A DNA stretch of 6,569 nucleotides, from positions 1 through 6,569 of the forward strand of contig CABKMZ010000100.1 in NCBI GenBank assembly GCA_902373545.1. Reading direction: 5' to 3'. This document shows positions 4,164-6,569 of this stretch, in pieces; the stretch's first letter is position 1, and each line of letters starts with the position of its first letter. Under the pieces are notes generated by a model, which did no database searches, was not told the origin of the DNA, and saw nothing but the letters and a program-made list of their open reading frames with translations. The position numbers and the translations under genes are program-made. Origin of the DNA: an uncultured Actinomyces sp. Lineage in GTDB: Bacteria; Actinomycetota; Actinomycetes; Actinomycetales; Actinomycetaceae.

Positions 4164-5663
4164 CTACTTCAACGAGCGCACAAACTGACGCCCGAAGTAG
4201 ATGGCCACGATGATAAGCGTCAGCGCGCCCATCGAGACCAGCTGAGCCCGGCCCTCGTCACTCATGAGCATGAGGACGGCGATACCTCCCAGCCCCACAA
4301 GGACCAGCCACGGCAGCCACGGCCAGCCTGGCATGCGGATCCCCAGGTTGCCAGAACGCTCCAACGAAGGGTGCAGGCGGATCAGCGAGATGATGATGAA
4401 GGTCCACACGATCAGCAGGACCATACCGATCGCGTTGATGAGCATCGTCAGGATCGAGCCCGGCAGATACCAGTTGCCCACCACGGCCAGGAGGGCCAGC
4501 AGAACGACGAGGCCCACCGCGCGCTTCGGGGTACGCCCGGCCTCAATGTCGCCTTCCAGCTCGGCGGCCAGGACGGCCTCGTCATCCTCGAGGGCGGCCT
4601 CGACGACCGTGCGCGAACGCTCCTTCGTGGCCGCGGGCGCCCCGAGCAGCCAGCGCGGGCCCATGTCACGGGCGGACAGGGAGTAGACCATGCGCGAGGA
4701 CGCGTAGATGTTCGCGGAGAACGCGGAGACAAGCGCCATGAAGATGATGACGTTCATAATCGTTCCGACGGCCCGAATGCCCGCCATCTCGAGGATCGTC
4801 TTAAAGGCGTCAGGACCCATGGCCTCGCTATCCCACGGCAGCAGGGCAATCAGCAGAAGGACGGAACCGACGTAGAACACGAGGATACGGGTAACGACCG
4901 AGCGGATCGCGCTAGCCATGGCAGCGCGGGGATCCTCGGCCTCGGCCGCGGCAATCGTGACGATCTCGAGGCCACCGAAGGAGGTAATCACCGCGAGCAG
5001 CGCAACCGCAATGCCGGACAGCCCCGTGGGTGCAAATCCGCTGTGTCCCAGGATGTTCTGCAAGACGCCCTCATGGCCGGGCAGCGGCCCGACGAAGACT
5101 GTTCGCGCTACTAGGAACACACCGACGGCCAGGAAGGCGATGATCGCAATGATCTTCACCATCGACAGCCAGGCCTCGATCTCGCCGTACTGACCGGCGG
5201 CCAGCAGGTTAATACCGCCGATGACGACGACAATGACGAGGGCGATCACCCACTGGGGCACCTCAGGGAACCACTTGACGAAGTACTCGGCCGCACCCGT
5301 GACCTCCAGGCCCGAGACCATAATCAGCATGACCCAGTACAGCCACCCGATCGTAAACCCTGCCCACCGGCCGATCCCGGCCTCGGCGTAGGACGAGAAG
5401 GATCCCGTCGACGGCAGGGACGAGGCCAACTCGGCCAGGGCCAGCATGACCGACACGACGATCATGGCGGCGACCAGATAGGACACGAGGACGGCGGGGC
5501 CGGCCTGCGCGATCGCGGAACCCGTACCCACGAAGAAGCCGGCGCCGATCGCCAGGCCCAGGGCCATCATGGACAGGTGCCACGTCTTGAACTGCTTGCG
5601 TGCAGGGGCGCTAGCCGTCGACGCGGCGGAGGACGTAGAAGGAGGTGTTGATTTGGGATTCAC
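4164..5663 (-). CDS. Amino-acid permease, APC superfamily (AAT-like)
   Basis: A 499-residue inner-membrane transporter, probably a proton-coupled amino-acid importer with about 12 membrane helices. Helix 1 carries the substrate-binding glycine motif in ALGLAIGAGFFVGTGSAI (34-51). Further signatures are the helix 6-7 region SFGGLEIVTIAAAEAEDPRAAM (228-249) and helix 8 SAFSANIYASSRMVYSLSARDMG (313-335), both typical of the AAT family (GabP, AnsP, LysP relatives). The N-terminal tail (1-24) is Ser/Thr/Ala/Pro-rich and cytoplasmic. Unusual is a highly acidic loop at about 345-382 between helices 8 and 9, where relatives have a short basic linker. The GTG start lies nine bases after the stop of the upstream gene, with only a weak ribosome site, so translational coupling is likely. 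Substrate cannot be assigned. Confidence 0.9.
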   Translation of the reverse strand: MNPKSTPPSTSSAASTASAPARKQFKTWHLSMMALGLAIGAGFFVGTGSAIAQAGPAVLVSYLVAAMIVVSVMLALAELASSLPSTGSFSSYAEAGIGRWAGFTIGWLYWVMLIMVSGLEVTGAAEYFVKWFPEVPQWVIALVIVVVIGGINLLAAGQYGEIEAWLSMVKIIAIIAFLAVGVFLVARTVFVGPLPGHEGVLQNILGHSGFAPTGLSGIAVALLAVITSFGGLEIVTIAAAEAEDPRAAMASAIRSVVTRILVFYVGSVLLLIALLPWDSEAMGPDAFKTILEMAGIRAVGTIMNVIIFMALVSAFSANIYASSRMVYSLSARDMGPRWLLGAPAATKERSRTVVEAALEDDEAVLAAELEGDIEAGRTPKRAVGLVVLLALLAVVGNWYLPGSILTMLINAIGMVLLIVWTFIIISLIRLHPSLERSGNLGIRMPGWPWLPWLVLVGLGGIAVLMLMSDEGRAQLVSMGALTLIIVAIYFGRQFVRSLK

Positions 5664-5672
5664 ACCGCCATA

Positions 5673-6371
5673 CTAACGCCTACCCCTGCGCAGAGCTTTC
5701 AACTGCGAATATGTGAGAGTGATCGTCCATTCACGGGTCTGCGGCAGCCTCCAGCGCCGCCAATGCGCCATACCTGTAAAGACCAGACCCACGACGATGG
5801 AAGCACCCATGCCGAGGACCGGCTGACCCATATACCAAAACACGACCGTGACGACCGAGCAGACGAAGGCCGGTGTCGCGTACAGGTTATTGCCTCCGAA
5901 AACCCGGGGCACGAGGCCCGCAGAAATGTCGCGAATCATACCGCCGCCGATCGCGGTCATGACGCCCAGCAGGATCGCGGGCATGATCGCGAAGCCGGCA
6001 TCCAGGGTCTTGATCGCGCCCGTCGCACTCCAGCAGCCCAGCACCATGCCGTCCGCGATGACAAGGAGAACCGACCACGCGCGCGAGTTCATGTGGAAGG
6101 CCATCGCGATGAGCGCACCAAGAATCGCGAACCACAAATAATAGGGGTCGGTGATCGCCACGGGAGCACCCGTGCGCGTCGACAGGAGCATGTCACGGAC
6201 CATGCCGCCCGCGAGCGCAGTCATGATCGCGAGAATACAGAAACCGACGGCGTCGAAGTTGCGTTCGCGCGCAACCTTGCCGCCGAGGATGCCATTGAGA
6301 AGAACGCCCATGAGGTCAATGGCTCGGAAGACCTCGGGCAGGGATTGGTTCAGCGCGTCGAGCAAGTGCAT
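5673..6371 (-). CDS. TRIC/UPF0126 family membrane protein (cation channel or glycine transporter-like)
   Basis: A 232-residue polytopic membrane protein with about seven helices and the internal repeat of this family. Each half has the glycine-rich GG-x-x-RD signature: GGMVRDML (55-62) and GGGMIRDIS (142-150). Residues 18-30 (IDLMGVLLNGILG) match the family's first helix, and a basic tail (HWRRWRLP, then LKALRRGRR) ends the protein. Eukaryotic and some prokaryotic TRIC proteins are homotrimeric potassium channels, while bacterial UPF0126 members have been proposed from mutant-fitness data to import glycine; pairing with an amino-acid permease gene would suit the latter. Length is slightly above the common 200-220. 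The ATG at 6371 lacks a clear Shine-Dalgarno; TACCAT on the minus strand at 6413-6408 is a weak candidate -10. Family call is firm, transported substrate is open. Confidence 0.88.
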   Translation of the reverse strand: MHLLDALNQSLPEVFRAIDLMGVLLNGILGGKVARERNFDAVGFCILAIMTALAGGMVRDMLLSTRTGAPVAITDPYYLWFAILGALIAMAFHMNSRAWSVLLVIADGMVLGCWSATGAIKTLDAGFAIMPAILLGVMTAIGGGMIRDISAGLVPRVFGGNNLYATPAFVCSVVTVVFWYMGQPVLGMGASIVVGLVFTGMAHWRRWRLPQTREWTITLTYSQLKALRRGRR

Positions 6372-6443
6372 GGCAATCCGAAACGTCGGTGAGTGCGGGT
6401 CGTCCTCATGGTACCGCGTCGCCTCGCTCGGGTGCGCGCAGGT

Positions 6444-6463
6444 GGACGAGGTCGGCCTCGTCC
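6444..6463. repeat. Perfect 8-base hairpin with TCGG loop upstream of the TRIC-like gene
   Basis: GGACGAGG (6444-6451) and CCTCGTCC (6456-6463) are exact reverse complements around a 4-base loop. No T tract follows on either strand. It could be a terminator for a gene outside the window or a structured element before the TRIC-permease operon. Its right arm is also the first copy of the GGCCTCGTCC repeat found nearby. Confidence 0.6.
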
Positions 6464-6553
6464 CGGCGTGCCCTATCCCGACGCGCTCGCGTCAGCCCGG
6501 CCCCGGCCTCGTCCCGGTATGCCTATGCCGGCCCGGCCTCGTCCCCGCGCGCC
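6454..6553. repeat. Degenerate GGCCTCGTCCC intergenic repeats
   Basis: CGGCCTCGTCCC occurs at 6453-6464, 6504-6515 and 6534-6545. The first two copies share a longer unit, GGCCTCGTCCCGG followed by a TGCC-TAT-CCG tail; the third is cut short by divergence. CGGCCTCGTCC also appears at 859-869 in the gap before the regulator gene. The whole stretch 6372-6569 is non-coding as far as I can see. Function is unknown. Confidence 0.7.
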
Positions 6554-6569
6554 TCGCCCACCCGGGTCC

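Noticed and set aside
4068..5114. Long plus-strand open frame of 348 codons opposite the permease gene
   Set aside because: Its product is an Arg/Asp/His/Gln-rich composition typical of the complement of a high-GC membrane-protein gene; the minus strand encodes a clear transporter.
5763..6392. Plus-strand open frame of 209 codons opposite the TRIC-like gene
   Set aside because: Same antisense composition, no domain, and the minus strand carries the family motifs.

Overview
The window comes from a high-GC Gram-positive bacterium. Coding regions are strongly GC-rich with third-position G/C bias, GTG starts are used, and the gene content (DesK/NarL-type two-component pair, GmrSD-C/DUF1524 HNH protein, RHH-Doc toxin-antitoxin pair) is typical of Actinomycetota. 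A member of the Actinomycetaceae (Actinomyces/Schaalia-like) is my best guess; this rests on overall resemblance and not on a marker gene.

Layout. Plus strand, 1-2227: the 3' part of a HisKA_3 sensor histidine kinase, a 201-base gap, a NarL/LuxR-type response regulator, then a two-gene toxin-antitoxin module (ribbon-helix-helix antitoxin and Doc/Fic-fold toxin) preceded by a clear palindrome. Minus strand, 2214-6371: in transcription order from the right, a TRIC/UPF0126 membrane protein, an APC-family amino-acid permease only 9 bases downstream, a strong hairpin terminator, a membrane-anchored or secreted HNH nuclease-like protein, and a VanZ-like membrane protein whose 3' end overlaps the 3' end of the toxin gene. 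The last 198 bases (6372-6569) hold no gene that I can support; they carry a hairpin and a degenerate GGCCTCGTCCC repeat.

How the genes work together. The kinase and regulator should form one phosphorelay, but a hairpin and a separate promoter with a 22-base-spaced dyad lie between them, so the regulator may be transcribed on its own and control itself. The antitoxin-toxin pair is a self-contained type II module, probably autoregulated through the palindrome at 1612-1630. The TRIC-like and APC proteins look like one transport operon. The HNH and VanZ-like genes share a strand but are separated by a 213-base spacer whose right part is clearly lower in GC, so they are probably separate transcription units.

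I did not find a convincing wholly new system. The most unusual observations are a 35-base tandem duplication of the kinase gene's end whose three differences are all silent in the kinase reading, the dyad in front of the regulator, the convergent toxin/VanZ overlap, and the intergenic GGCCTCGTCC-type repeats seen near both ends of the window.
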